This document shows positions 52,446 to 62,208 of a DNA stretch of 64,000 bases, in pieces. The notes under the pieces are model-generated. The model made no database searches. It was not told the origin of the DNA and was given only the letters and a program-made list of their open reading frames with translations. Position 1 is the stretch's first letter, and each line of letters starts with the position of its first letter. The position numbers and the translations under genes are program-made. Origin of the DNA: Taklimakanibacter albus (GTDB lineage: Bacteria > Pseudomonadota > Alphaproteobacteria > Rhizobiales > Aestuariivirgaceae). Location of the stretch: positions 186,001-250,000 of the forward strand of contig NZ_JAENHL010000007.1 of assembly GCF_016595235.1 (NCBI RefSeq). The letters run 5' to 3'.

Positions 52446-55109
52446 TCACTCCGCCTTCGCCGCCGGCACGGGAATCCTGATCGTGATCCGCGTGCCGCGG
52501 CCATGGGCGATGGGACTGGCCGCCGTGATGCTGCCGCCCAGCGCCATTACGATGCCGCGGCAGATGGCGAGGCCGAGGCCGACACCGGCGCTGCGCCCAT
52601 CACCATGTTTGACGCGGTAGAACTTGTCGAATACCCGCTCGAGATCCTCGGGTGGAATGCCCTCGCCCTCATCACTCACCTCGACAATGATCTCACGGTT
52701 ACGCTCCACCACGCCCACTTGCGTCGAAGCATCGGGCGGAGAATATTTATGCGCATTATCGAGGAGATTGAACACCACCTGCTCGAGGAGCCCGCTGTCG
52801 CCATGGATGAGCGGCAGTCCCGCTGCGATGGTGAGATCGACCCGCCGGTCAGGCCACGCCATCTGGCCGCGCGCCACCGCCGCCCGGATGATATCGGCGA
52901 GATCGACCCAGTCGCGCTTGAGCTCGAGATTGGGCGCTTCGAGCCTGGTCATATCGAGCAGGTTGGTGACGAATTGCGACAGCCGCCGCGTCTCCTCCTC
53001 GATCGCCGAGAGCAGCTCGGTCTGGCTCTCCTTCGGCATCTGGCCGCCGAGGCTCCGGAGGCTCGTCACCGAGCCCAGGATCGTGGCGAGCGGTGTGCGC
53101 AGGTCATGCGAGATCGACGAGAGCAGCGCCGAGCGCAGGCGCTCGCTTTCGGCCATCGCTTCAGCCTTGGCCGCGTCTCCGGCGAGCAAGGTGCGTTCGA
53201 TCGCCACCGTGGTCTGGTCGATCAGCGCCTCGACCACACGTTCGTCCTCGGCCGAAAGGCCGGCGGCGCCGGGTCTCAAGCCGATTACGCCGACGACGCC
53301 GCGCGGCGTCGTAAGCGGCCTGAAAATGAAATGGGCATTGGGCAAGGTCGTCGTTCCGAGGCCCGCCGCCTCGCGATGGTTGAGCGCCCAGCGCGCCGCG
53401 ATCCATTCGCTCGCGCCCACGCTGTCCTCGGGCGGGAACGCCGCCTTGATCTGCAGCTCGCCATTTTCCGCCAGGAGCACGATGGTCTCGCCTTTGATCG
53501 CCGATGCCGTCTGCGAGGCGACCGCCCACAGCACGTCATCGATCGTCGCCGTGCCTGAAAGCTTGCGCGAGAAGTCGAACAGCATCTGGGTCTGGAAAAT
53601 GCGCCGGCCGGCGGCATCCGACTGCTCACGCACCCGTCCCGACAGGCTGCCGGTGATAACCGCGACGAGCAGGAAGACGGTGAGCGCCAGGAGCTCATGC
53701 GGGCTGGCGATGGTCAGCGTGTGGATCGGCGCGATAAAGAAGAAATTGTAGGCGAAGAAGGACAATATTGCCGCGACGATGGCGCTGCCGGTGCCGAAGC
53801 GGTTGGCGCAGAGCAGTACCGCGGCGAGGAAGAACATCGACAGCGCCGGCGGCGGCAGCCAGTTGAGGGCAAAGAAGCTCAGGCCCGTCGCGATCGCCAC
53901 CGCGACGAAGGCAGCGATATAGGCGCTGGCCTTGATCAACGGACGCGGCCAGCGGAAGACCGGCGCCTTGTCCGTGACCGGCGTCACGACATGGATGGCG
54001 AGGCCTTCTGCCTGCCGCGTGATTTCGTCGGAGAGCGAGCGGCCGATCAGCCGCTTGAACCATGAGGCGCGCGAGCGGCCGAGCACGATCTGGGTGATGT
54101 TCTCGCGCCGGGCATAACGCAGCACCTCGGTCGGCAGGTCCCGCGCCGAGAGCCGTGACACGTCGGCGCCGAGCCGCGCAGCGAGCTTCAGCGCCTCGTC
54201 CACCCGCTTCATCGCATTCGGATCGCCCGCATCGCGCCCGATCGGATCGAGATGCGCCGCCACCCAGCCGGCATTGAGCCCATGGGCGAGACGCCCGGCC
54301 GCGCGCACCACGGCCTGCGAATGCGCATCGGGCCCGACACAGACGAGGATCCGCTCCGCCGTCGGCCACGGCCCCTCGATTGCGTTCTGGCGCAGGTAAT
54401 CGACCATTTCGTCGTCGACACGGTCGGCGGTGCGCCTGAGCGCCAGCTCACGCAGTGCGGTGAGATTACCCGGCTTGAAGAAATTATCGGCGGCGCGTCT
54501 GGCATTGTCTGGCAAATAGACCTTGCCGTCCCTCAGCCGCTCGATGAGTTCGTCCGGTGTGATGTCGACCACCACGACGTCATCCGCCCTCTCGAGGACC
54601 GTGTCGGGCACCACTTCGCGTACCGCGATGCCGGTGATGCCGGCCACGACGTCCGACAGGCTTTCGACATGCTGGATATTGAGCGCCGTCCACACATCGA
54701 TGCCGGCGTCGAGAAGCTCCTCGACATCCTGGAAACGTTTGGGGTGCCGGCTGTCGGGCGCATTGGTATGGGCGAGCTCGTCGACGATGATGAGGTCGGG
54801 CCGGCGCGCCAGCGCCGCGTCGACATCGAACTCCATCAAGGTCCGGTTCTTATAGGCGACCGGTCGGCGCGGTAGGACTTCGAGGCCTTCGAGCAGGGCC
54901 GCGGTGTCGCTGCGCCCATGCGTCTCGACGAGCCCCACCATCACGTCGCGCCCTTCCGCCTTGAGGCGCTTGGCGCCCGACAGCATGGCAAAGGTCTTCC
55001 CCACCCCGGGAGATGCCCCCAGAAACACTTTGAGCTTGCCGCGCGCTTCGCGCTCGGCAAGCTTCAAAAGGGCGTCCGGTGACGGACGAAGGTCGGGGCT
55101 TTGTGCCAT
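52446..55109 (-). CDS. kdpD: Osmosensitive K+ sensor histidine kinase KdpD
   Basis: 887 aa. The KdpD sensor domain has a P-loop (GASPGVGKT, residues 31-39) and VDELAHTN; a universal-stress-like domain follows (about 250-370), then four membrane segments (about 400-495), a GAF-like region, HisKA with SSISHDLRTPLA (phospho-His near residue 668) and HATPase with NLLDNAHKYSPP and DEGEGIPP. It senses K+ limitation and normally phosphorylates KdpE to induce kdpFABC. Here kdpD follows kdpC by 15 bp, but the next gene downstream is the convergent TonB receptor gene, so kdpE is not adjacent. Confidence 0.95.
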   Translation of the reverse strand: MAQSPDLRPSPDALLKLAEREARGKLKVFLGASPGVGKTFAMLSGAKRLKAEGRDVMVGLVETHGRSDTAALLEGLEVLPRRPVAYKNRTLMEFDVDAALARRPDLIIVDELAHTNAPDSRHPKRFQDVEELLDAGIDVWTALNIQHVESLSDVVAGITGIAVREVVPDTVLERADDVVVVDITPDELIERLRDGKVYLPDNARRAADNFFKPGNLTALRELALRRTADRVDDEMVDYLRQNAIEGPWPTAERILVCVGPDAHSQAVVRAAGRLAHGLNAGWVAAHLDPIGRDAGDPNAMKRVDEALKLAARLGADVSRLSARDLPTEVLRYARRENITQIVLGRSRASWFKRLIGRSLSDEITRQAEGLAIHVVTPVTDKAPVFRWPRPLIKASAYIAAFVAVAIATGLSFFALNWLPPPALSMFFLAAVLLCANRFGTGSAIVAAILSFFAYNFFFIAPIHTLTIASPHELLALTVFLLVAVITGSLSGRVREQSDAAGRRIFQTQMLFDFSRKLSGTATIDDVLWAVASQTASAIKGETIVLLAENGELQIKAAFPPEDSVGASEWIAARWALNHREAAGLGTTTLPNAHFIFRPLTTPRGVVGVIGLRPGAAGLSAEDERVVEALIDQTTVAIERTLLAGDAAKAEAMAESERLRSALLSSISHDLRTPLATILGSVTSLRSLGGQMPKESQTELLSAIEEETRRLSQFVTNLLDMTRLEAPNLELKRDWVDLADIIRAAVARGQMAWPDRRVDLTIAAGLPLIHGDSGLLEQVVFNLLDNAHKYSPPDASTQVGVVERNREIIVEVSDEGEGIPPEDLERVFDKFYRVKHGDGRSAGVGLGLAICRGIVMALGGSITAASPIAHGRGTRITIRIPVPAAKAE

Positions 55110-55124
55110 GCGCCTCTTTATGTT

Positions 55125-55694
55125 CTATCCGGGACTGAGCGCGTCAAGAGCCATATTGAGGGATAGCACATTGACGCGCGGTTCGCCGAAAATCCCCAGA
55201 TCCGGCCGGTTAATATGCGTCTCGACGAGCGCTTTCACCCTATCCTCCGCGAGATTGCGGGCCTTCGCCACCCGGCCCACCTGCTGCAGCGCATAAGCCG
55301 GCGAAATATCGGGATCGAGCCCGCTCGCCGAAGCCGTGGCGGCATCGGGCGGCAGGCTGGTGACACCATCCGCAGCTTTGATGCGCTCGGCGTCGGCGGC
55401 GACCCGGTCGAGCAGCTTCTTCGAAGTCGGGCCGAGATTGGCGCCGGATGAGGCGCCGGCATCATAGCCCGCCCCCGCCGCCGAAATTCGCGGCCAGAAA
55501 TAACGGTTGTTGGTGAAGGCCTGCCCGATCAGCCCGGAGCCCCGCACCTGGCCGTTGGCGACGATCAGGCTGCCATTGGCCTGGGCCGGAAACACGGCCT
55601 GAGCTACGCCAGTCATCAGCAAGGGATAGGCGATGCCGGTTACCAGCATCAGGATGGCGAAGAGAAACAGCGCCGGGCGCAATTGTGAGAACAT
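55125..55694 (-). CDS. kdpC: K+-transporting ATPase subunit KdpC
   Basis: 189 aa from ATG 55694, preceded by TAAGGAGG; the longer upstream frame overlaps kdpB and is rejected. One N-terminal membrane helix (FLFAILMLVTGIAYPLLMTGVAQ) precedes a periplasmic domain with GSGLIGQAFTNNRYFWPRISAAG and the conserved VTSLPPDAATASASGLDPDISPAYA segment. KdpC stabilises the KdpA-KdpB complex and increases ATP affinity. Confidence 0.95.
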   Translation of the reverse strand: MFSQLRPALFLFAILMLVTGIAYPLLMTGVAQAVFPAQANGSLIVANGQVRGSGLIGQAFTNNRYFWPRISAAGAGYDAGASSGANLGPTSKKLLDRVAADAERIKAADGVTSLPPDAATASASGLDPDISPAYALQQVGRVAKARNLAEDRVKALVETHINRPDLGIFGEPRVNVLSLNMALDALSPG

Positions 55695-55704
55695 GGATAC
55701 CTCC

Positions 55705-57759
55705 TTAGGCGAGATTGAGCGCCGAAACGATGATGTCGATGGCCTTGATGCCGATGAAGGGCACCACGAGACCACCGAGACCGTAGATCAGCAGATTGCG
55801 GCGCAGGAGCTCGCTGGCCCCCACGGCGCGATAGGCGATGCCTTTGAGCGCCAGCGGGATCAGCGCGATGATGACCAACGCGTTGAAGATGACCGCCGAC
55901 AATATGGCACTCTGCGGCGACGACAGTGCCATGATGTTGAGAGCGCCCAGTTGCGGATAGGTCGCGACGAATAATGCTGGTATGATGGCGAAATATTTCG
56001 CCACGTCATTGGCGATGGAGAAGGTGGTGAGCGAGCCCCGGGTCATCAGCAACTGCTTGCCGATCTCCACGATCTCGATGAGTTTGGTGGGATTGGAGTC
56101 GAGATCGACCATGTTGCCGGCCTCGCGCGCCGCTTGCGTGCCCGACTGCATGGCGACGCCGACATCGGCCTGGGCGAGCGCCGGTGCGTCATTGGTGCCG
56201 TCGCCGCACATCGCGATGAGCCGGCCCTTGGCCTGCTCGGCGCGGATATAAGCGAGCTTGTCCTCGGGCGTCGCCTCGGCGATGAAATCATCGACGCCCG
56301 CTTCCGACGCGATCGCCGCGGCGGTCACCGGATTGTCGCCGGTCACCATCACGGTCTTGATGCCCATATGGCGCAGCGCATTGAAGCGCTCCTTGATATC
56401 GGACTTGACCACGTCCTTGAGCTGGATGACGCCGAGGAGCTTGCCGTTTTCGGCCACCGCCAGCGGCGTGCCGCCGGTGCGTGAAATACGGTCCACCGCG
56501 TCGCGGAAGGCTGCCGGCGCCATGTTCGGTGCGACATTGACATGCTTGAGGATCGCATCGACGGCACCCTTGCGGATGACACGGTCGCCGAGATCGACTC
56601 CCGACAGCCGTGTCAGGGCCGAAAACACAACTGGCTTCGCTGTCTTGCCCTTGAGATCGGGCTCGGCGACATGATGATTGCCTTTGGCGAGCGCCAGGAT
56701 CGAGCGGCCTTCCGGCGTCTCATCCGCAAGCGAGGCGAGCAGCGCCGTTTCGGCGAGCGCCTGCTCGGAAATGCCGGGCACCGGAATGAACGCCGTCGCC
56801 AAGCGGTTGCCGAAGGTGATCGTGCCGGTCTTGTCGAGGAGCAGCGTGTCGACATCGCCTGCCGCCTCGACGGCGCGGCCCGACGTGGCGATGACATTGA
56901 AGCGGATCAGGCGATCCATGCCGGCGATGCCGATGGCCGAGAGCAATCCGCCGATCGTGGTCGGGATAAGGGTGACGAGGAGCGCAGCCAGCACGGTGAT
57001 CGACAAGACGGTCGCCGAATAGCCTGCGATGCCCCACAAGGACACGACGACGAACAAAAAGATCAGCGTCATGCCGGCGAGCAGGATGGAAAGCGCCAGC
57101 TCGTTGGGTGTCTTCTGGCGTTCGGCGCCTTCGACCAGCGCGATCATCCGATCGAGGAAGCTGTGGCCAGGGGCGGCCGTCACCTTGACCTTGATCCAGT
57201 CGGACAAAACCGTGGTGCCGCCGGTCACCGCCGAGCGGTCGCCACCCGATTCACGGATGACGGGTGCCGATTCACCGGTGATCGCCGATTCATTGACGGA
57301 CGCGATGCCTTCGACGATCTCGCCGTCGGCCGGAATGATCTCGCCCGCCGACACCATCACGATGTCGCCTTCCTTGAGATCGAGCGCCGAGACCTCCTCG
57401 AACAGATCGTTGCGCTCATCGGGCTGCAGCAGCCGGCGCGCGACCGTGTCGGTGCGGGTACGCCGCAACGCATCGGCCTGCGCCTTGCCGCGGCCTTCCG
57501 CCACCGCTTCGGCGAAATTGGCGAACAGCACGGTGAACCACAGCCAGGCGGCGATCTGGCCTGAGAAGGAGGCGGTGCCGTTGGCGACAAGGAGATCGCG
57601 CAGCCACATCGCCGTCACCAGGAGGGAGACGACGGCGGTGACGAAGATCACCGGATTGCGGGCGAGCAGCCGGGGCGAGAATTTGACGAAAGCCTGCTTC
57701 GCCGCCTCGAGCGTGATCTTGCTGTCGAACAGCGAGGGATTGGCATGTTTGGTCGACAT
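55705..57759 (-). CDS. kdpB: K+-transporting P-type ATPase subunit KdpB
   Basis: 684 aa P-type ATPase. The actuator motif TGES ([11 protein letters not shown]), phosphorylation motif DKTGT (near residue 312), nucleotide-domain motifs and the hinge [16 protein letters not shown] are intact, with about seven membrane helices. It hydrolyses ATP to drive K+ passed from KdpA. The gene lies 15 bp after kdpA and 10 bp before kdpC. Confidence 0.96.
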   Translation of the reverse strand: MSTKHANPSLFDSKITLEAAKQAFVKFSPRLLARNPVIFVTAVVSLLVTAMWLRDLLVANGTASFSGQIAAWLWFTVLFANFAEAVAEGRGKAQADALRRTRTDTVARRLLQPDERNDLFEEVSALDLKEGDIVMVSAGEIIPADGEIVEGIASVNESAITGESAPVIRESGGDRSAVTGGTTVLSDWIKVKVTAAPGHSFLDRMIALVEGAERQKTPNELALSILLAGMTLIFLFVVVSLWGIAGYSATVLSITVLAALLVTLIPTTIGGLLSAIGIAGMDRLIRFNVIATSGRAVEAAGDVDTLLLDKTGTITFGNRLATAFIPVPGISEQALAETALLASLADETPEGRSILALAKGNHHVAEPDLKGKTAKPVVFSALTRLSGVDLGDRVIRKGAVDAILKHVNVAPNMAPAAFRDAVDRISRTGGTPLAVAENGKLLGVIQLKDVVKSDIKERFNALRHMGIKTVMVTGDNPVTAAAIASEAGVDDFIAEATPEDKLAYIRAEQAKGRLIAMCGDGTNDAPALAQADVGVAMQSGTQAAREAGNMVDLDSNPTKLIEIVEIGKQLLMTRGSLTTFSIANDVAKYFAIIPALFVATYPQLGALNIMALSSPQSAILSAVIFNALVIIALIPLALKGIAYRAVGASELLRRNLLIYGLGGLVVPFIGIKAIDIIVSALNLA

Positions 57760-57774
57760 ATGACGTCACTCCAA

Positions 57775-59463
57775 TTAGAAGCTCTGGCCGGCGAGCATGG
57801 CGAAATGCTCGACGATCGGGCCCAGAGCGAGAGCCGGGAAATATTGCAGGCCGCCGAGGATGATGATCACGCCGATCAGCAGCCCGATGAACAGCGGCCC
57901 ATGGGTGGGGAAGCTGCCCTGCGTCTGCGGGATGCGCTTCTTGGCCGCGAGCGAACCCGCGATCGCCATCACCGGGATGACATAGGCGAAGCGGCCCATA
58001 GCCATGGCGATGCCGAGCGTGGTGTTGAACCACGGCGTGTTGGCGTTGAGGCCGGCGAAAGCCGAGCCATTATTGCCGGCGGCCGAGGAGTACGCATAGA
58101 GGATCTCCGACAGGCCGTGCGGGCCGCTATTGGCGAGGCTCGCCTGCGCCATCGGCAGCATCGCCGAGATGGCGGTGAAGCCGAGGATGACCATAGGCAG
58201 AACGAGGATGGCGAGCACCGCCAGCTTCATTTCCTTGGCCTCGATCTTCTTGCCGAGATAGTCCGGCGTGCGGCCCACCATGAGGCCGGCGATGAACACG
58301 CTGAGCAGCGCCATCACGATCATGCCATAGAGGCCGGAGCCGACGCCGCCGGGCAGGATCTCGCCGAGCTGCATCAGGAACATTGGCACCAAGCCGCCGA
58401 GCGGGGTGAGCGAAGCATGCATGGCGTTGACGGCGCCGCAGGAAAGCCCGGTCGTGACGGCGGCGAAGAGCGCCGACATGGCGAGGCCGAAGCGCACTTC
58501 CTTGCCTTCGTAGTTGGCGGGGCTGTCGATGCCGAGCTGGCTCAACAGCGGATTGCCGCTCGCCTCCGACCAATAGATGGCGGCGACGCCGGCGATGAGC
58601 ATCACCATCATGACGATGAGCAGCGCCCTGCCCTGGCGCATGTCGCCCACCATGCGGCCGAACATGACCGGCATGGCGGCCGAGACGACCAGCATGGCGA
58701 AGATCGAGAGATAATTGGCCCATTCATTGGGGCCTTCGAAGGGATGCGCGGAATTGGCGTTGAAGAAGCCGCCGCCATTGGTGCCGAGCTGTTTGATGGC
58801 TTCCTGGCTCGCCACCGGGCCGAGCGCGATGACCTGCTTAGCCCCTTCGAGAGTCGTCGCCTCGACCGAGCCCTGCAGCGTCTGCGGCACGCCAAGGACC
58901 ATGAAGCCCAGAGCGACGATCACGGCCAGCGGCAGCAGCACATAAAGCGTGGCGCGGGTCATATCGACCCAGAAATTGCCGATCGTCTTCGCTTCGGTGC
59001 GTGCGAAGGCGCGTGTGACCGCGACAGCGAGCGCAATGCCGGTGGCCGCCGAGAGGAAGTTCTGTACGGTGAGGCCGGCCATCTGGGTGAAATGGCTCAT
59101 CGTCGTCTCGCCACCATAGGATTGCCAATTGGTGTTGGCGACGAAGCTCCAGGCGGTGTTGAAGGCGAGATGTTCGCTGGTGCCGGAAAAGCCCTGCGGG
59201 TCGAGCGGCAGATAGAACTGCAGGCGCTGCAGGAGATAGAGCACGACGAATCCGATGAAGTTGAAGAGCAGCATCGCCAGCGCGTAAGACATCCAGCTCT
59301 GCTCGCGCTGGGGATCGATGCCGGCGAGGCGATAGAGGCCGCCTTCGGCAGGCAGCAGCTCAGGCCGGCCGAAGAGCCTGGCCATATAGAGGCCGAGCGG
59401 CCAGGCCGCGGCGATGACGATCGCGAAAACGAGAATGATTTGCAGCCAGCCTGCAAGGGTCAT
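57775..59463 (-). CDS. kdpA: K+-transporting ATPase subunit KdpA
   Basis: 562 aa with about ten membrane helices and the four pseudo-repeats of the K+ channel-like superfamily. Selectivity-filter-like segments are recognisable around [33 protein letters not shown] and [11 protein letters not shown]. KdpA selects and imports K+ with high affinity. kdpF lies 20 bp upstream. Confidence 0.96.
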   Translation of the reverse strand: MTLAGWLQIILVFAIVIAAAWPLGLYMARLFGRPELLPAEGGLYRLAGIDPQREQSWMSYALAMLLFNFIGFVVLYLLQRLQFYLPLDPQGFSGTSEHLAFNTAWSFVANTNWQSYGGETTMSHFTQMAGLTVQNFLSAATGIALAVAVTRAFARTEAKTIGNFWVDMTRATLYVLLPLAVIVALGFMVLGVPQTLQGSVEATTLEGAKQVIALGPVASQEAIKQLGTNGGGFFNANSAHPFEGPNEWANYLSIFAMLVVSAAMPVMFGRMVGDMRQGRALLIVMMVMLIAGVAAIYWSEASGNPLLSQLGIDSPANYEGKEVRFGLAMSALFAAVTTGLSCGAVNAMHASLTPLGGLVPMFLMQLGEILPGGVGSGLYGMIVMALLSVFIAGLMVGRTPDYLGKKIEAKEMKLAVLAILVLPMVILGFTAISAMLPMAQASLANSGPHGLSEILYAYSSAAGNNGSAFAGLNANTPWFNTTLGIAMAMGRFAYVIPVMAIAGSLAAKKRIPQTQGSFPTHGPLFIGLLIGVIIILGGLQYFPALALGPIVEHFAMLAGQSF

Positions 59464-59483
59464 GGCATCACCTGATATTGATC

Positions 59484-59570
59484 TTAGAATTTTTCGGGAT
59501 GGACGAGAGCGTAGACGAGATAGGCGACGAGGCCTGCCGCGACGAGCAATCCGATGAAGGCTTCCGACAT
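59484..59570 (-). CDS. kdpF: K+-transporting ATPase small subunit KdpF
   Basis: 28 aa, one hydrophobic helix: it begins [19 protein letters not shown] and ends in HPEKF, the ending typical of KdpF. It sits immediately before kdpA, where KdpF is always found, and stabilises the KdpABC complex in the membrane. It is too short for most gene callers. Confidence 0.92.
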   Translation of the reverse strand: MSEAFIGLLVAAGLVAYLVYALVHPEKF

Positions 59571-59580
59571 GGTTGGCCCT

Positions 59581-59664
59581 CTAGATCCGGTCGCACAGGC
59601 GGACATAAGCCGCCATCAGGGCGAAGATGGCCGCGCCCAGGCCCAAATAAACGATATCCAGCAT
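59581..59664 (-). CDS. 27-residue membrane peptide gene at the head of the kdp operon
   Basis: ATG 59664 is preceded by AGGAGG at ideal spacing. The product is 27 aa, one hydrophobic helix with the form MLDIVYLGLGAAIFAL...YVRLCDRI. It ends 10 bp before kdpF. Similar tiny ORFs ending in a CDR(I/L) motif precede kdpF in other proteobacteria and are often left unnamed or misnamed (from memory). A role as a second small Kdp subunit or regulator is possible but unproven. Confidence 0.72.
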   Translation of the reverse strand: MLDIVYLGLGAAIFALMAAYVRLCDRI

Positions 59665-59778
59665 AATTGCCTCCTGTTCCGGGCCAGGAGGTCGCGCTTT
59701 AGGCATCAAGTTTCAATGCGGGAACCGGGGCTGCCGCATAAGTTTTCCATAAAATCGGGCTACGCATTAGGTGTAATC

Positions 59779-59886
59779 CTCATGCTGAGGTGGCCGCGTA
59801 GCGGCCCTCGAAGCATCCATCAGGACAAAGCGAGCCTGCTGAGACAACCCTTCGAGGCCGGGCTATGCCCGGCGCCTCAGGGTGAG
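59779..59886. repeat. Palindromic intergenic repeat element
   Basis: This is a 108-base unit. The outer ends CCTCATGCTGAGG and CCTCAGGGTGAGG are imperfect mirror dyads. Inside are two strong hairpins, GGCCGCGTAGCGGCC and CCGGGCTATGCCCGG, and an inner CTCGAAGC / CCTTCGAGG pairing. The form is that of a mobile REP/RIME-like intergenic repeat common in Hyphomicrobiales. It separates the kdp operon promoter region from the 3' end of the SDR gene. Confidence 0.7.
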
Positions 59887-59896
59887 GGAATCTGCT

Positions 59897-60658
59897 TCAG
59901 AACTGCACACCCCGCGTCAGCGCGCCGTCGATCACCAGATTGGTGCCGGTGGTGAAGCTCGAAGCCGGGCTCGCCAGGAAGACGATGCCGCGGCCGATCT
60001 CTTCTGGTGTCGCCATGCGCCCGGTCGGGTTGAGCGCCAGGGCCTTCTCGAAGAGATCCGGGATGTTCTTCTCGATATGCTCCCACACCCCGCCGGCAAA
60101 ATAGGTGTTGCCGGGTGAGACGGCATTGACCCGGATCATCTTGGGCGCGAGCTCGAAGGCCATGCGCTGAGCATAATGGATGAGCGCTGCCTTGAAGGCG
60201 CCATAAGCGGGACCGGTGAAATCGACCTCGCGGCCCGACACCGACGAGACGATGACGACCGCCGGCGCCTTGGATTTCTCGAGATGAGGCAGCGCCGCAT
60301 TGACGGCGCGCACCGTATGCAGCATGTCGACCTGGAACTGCTTCTGCCAGGCCTCCTCGCTCTGATCGACGGCGAGTGCTGAGACATTGGCGACCAGTAT
60401 GTCGATACCGCCCAGCGCCCTGGCGCTGGCTCCGATCCAGCCTTCGAGCTGCGCCTTGTCGCCGACATCGACCGCCTGGCCGAAGCTCTTCACCCCGGTC
60501 TTGCCCAGCGCGATGACCGCTTCATCCACTTCGCCCTTGTTGCGCGCGCAGATCGCGACATTGGCCCCCTCGCCTGCGAAGATATCGGCGGCGCGCCGCC
60601 CGATGCCCTTGGTCCCGCCCGTCACCAGAGCATTCAAGCCTTTCAACCCGAGGTCCAT
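59897..60658 (-). CDS. Short-chain dehydrogenase/reductase
   Basis: 253 aa from ATG 60658, preceded by GGGAGGAG. The cofactor site TGGTKGIG (residues about 13-20), an NVS variant of the NNAG motif, the catalytic Ser in VSSVSG and YGAFK (Tyr near residue 155, Lys near 159), and the C-terminal FTTGTNLVIDGALTRG are all present. It is an NAD(P)-dependent oxidoreductase of unknown substrate, transcribed alone, with an open region of about 200 bp upstream. Confidence 0.92.
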   Translation of the reverse strand: MDLGLKGLNALVTGGTKGIGRRAADIFAGEGANVAICARNKGEVDEAVIALGKTGVKSFGQAVDVGDKAQLEGWIGASARALGGIDILVANVSALAVDQSEEAWQKQFQVDMLHTVRAVNAALPHLEKSKAPAVVIVSSVSGREVDFTGPAYGAFKAALIHYAQRMAFELAPKMIRVNAVSPGNTYFAGGVWEHIEKNIPDLFEKALALNPTGRMATPEEIGRGIVFLASPASSFTTGTNLVIDGALTRGVQF

Positions 60659-60855
60659 GTTCCGTACTCCTCCCGACGTTGCTTTTTTCCACTCGATTAC
60701 CGGAGTGTAACGTGCCCTTTCAGCCTCTGCCAAGACGATGAAATGAACAAGCCGATTTAACCCGATTGCATTACGCAGGGTGATGGAGAATAGTTGGAAA
60801 TCCGGGGCGATCTCCAGTTGCGTGTTGCTACCTTTTCACCAAAGGAGGCCTCGGC

Positions 60856-61149
60856 ATGCATAAATGGTCGCGCAACGCGCTGGCCTGCATCTTTCTGCTG
60901 ATCGCGATCGCGATCGCCATGCCGGTGATCGTCTATATGCAAGCGCGCGCGGTGTTTCATGCAGCCGGCGTCAATGACGGCAGGATTCAGCAGCGCCAGG
61001 AGATTGCCGCGATCATCGAAAAAGCCGTGCTCGTCTCGAATTGCCGGAACACCTCGACGGACGCCGCCCCGATCGAGCTTCTGACCGTAAAGGCACAATC
61101 CCTCTATCTTGTCCCCATCGATAGAAACATCGTCGCCTTCTGCAAGTAG
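60856..61149 (+). CDS. Small hypothetical protein with N-terminal membrane segment
   Basis: 97 aa. AAGGAGG lies nine bases before the ATG, giving good start evidence. Residues 8-28 are a hydrophobic helix (signal or anchor), and the rest is a soluble domain with two Cys (CRNTS and the C-terminal FCK) that could pair in the periplasm. No family recognised. The convergent DddQ-like gene ends 43 bp away. Confidence 0.6.
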   Translation: MHKWSRNALACIFLLIAIAIAMPVIVYMQARAVFHAAGVNDGRIQQRQEIAAIIEKAVLVSNCRNTSTDAAPIELLTVKAQSLYLVPIDRNIVAFCK

Positions 61150-61192
61150 TCGGTATTCCTGCAAAAAATTGCGCTCCGAAAATTGGCCGAAG

Positions 61193-62011
61193 CTACCCGC
61201 TCAATTTCTCCAATTGCTCTTCCGGGAATGCGTCCACGGTCTTGTTCGTCAGCCCACCGGGGTAATCGAACTGCACTTCGTAGTAGCCGTCTCCGTACAC
61301 TTCCAGGATAGCGCCACCATCTCCTGCTCGCAGGTCGTAACTAAGCCACGTCGGTCCGCGGTACCTCACATTATCGAATTGCTTGAATTTCGGTAGCGTG
61401 ACGGGTGGTCTTTCGCCCACCGGCAAACACCAGATGGCGAAGAACGGCTTGTCGCCCGACGCCATCGCGTGACGGATATTGGGCGTGTTGTAGAACTTGC
61501 CGCCGATGCCCGGCGCGTACCAGTCCTCCTCGCCATGCTGGAACTTGCCCTCCGAGAGAGCGAGATAGGTTTCTTCCGGGCCATGGTTGTGATCGGGATA
61601 ACGCACATGTGGCGCGAGCAGGCTCACCCCCACCCAGACATCATCCCGCCCTTCATACGCGCCGGGGCCGACGATCAGCGCATTGGCATGCCCGTCCACG
61701 AAATTTGCACTGGCGGTCGGATGGGACTGCGCCCGTTTCGTCCAGGTGAGATGGGGCTCCAAAGCGGCGAAGCTGTCCGCCAACGCTCTATGCGAAAGTC
61801 GTGCATTGTCGAGCGCCGGGGCCAGATGGGCGCAAGCCGGCAGGCGCCCCGGCGTGTTTTGCCCAGGCCCCCGATAGTCGACGAGCGCCGTGAAGACCCT
61901 GTCAATGCAGCGGCCAGCCTCCGGAAGTCCCGGACTGCTCTGCAGCGCATCGTAGAGCTGATCGAGAAAATCCTGCAGGATCGGCGGCCGTTTTTCCATC
62001 ATGTCCCCCAT
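61193..62011 (-). CDS. DddQ-like cupin (DMSP lyase family) with C-terminal DUF4926-like domain
   Basis: 272 aa; ATGs at 62011, 62002 and 61999 are all possible. Residues about 60-205 match the DMSP-lyase cupin family: NALIVGPGAYEGRDDVWVGVSLLAPHVRYPDHNHGPEETYL carries the His-x-His, Glu and Tyr metal ligands, and YNTPNIRHAMASGDKPFFAIWCLPV the last His. DddQ splits dimethylsulfoniopropionate into acrylate and dimethyl sulfide; related cupins do not all have this activity. DddQ is about 200 aa; the extra 65 residues here (FDNVRYRGPTWLSYDLRAGDGGAILEVYGDGYYEVQFDYPGG to the end) read like a complete DUF4926 domain. It is divergent from a PotD-type importer operon. Confidence 0.75.
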   Translation of the reverse strand: MGDMMEKRPPILQDFLDQLYDALQSSPGLPEAGRCIDRVFTALVDYRGPGQNTPGRLPACAHLAPALDNARLSHRALADSFAALEPHLTWTKRAQSHPTASANFVDGHANALIVGPGAYEGRDDVWVGVSLLAPHVRYPDHNHGPEETYLALSEGKFQHGEEDWYAPGIGGKFYNTPNIRHAMASGDKPFFAIWCLPVGERPPVTLPKFKQFDNVRYRGPTWLSYDLRAGDGGAILEVYGDGYYEVQFDYPGGLTNKTVDAFPEEQLEKLSG

Positions 62012-62208
62012 TGCGAACGATCAGCAGGAAGCATCGGACGAACCTTGTCAAGCCGTTCCGACCAACGGGGGTCATGACCGGAAGGAACAGTCCATATGAA
62101 TTTTCGGCATTCGTGCCGGCTCATTATGTGTAATTAGTATACCGCAAAAGCGACAAGACACCGGGCGCCTAACGACCCGGATGGCAACAACAGGGAGAAG
62201 GAAACATC

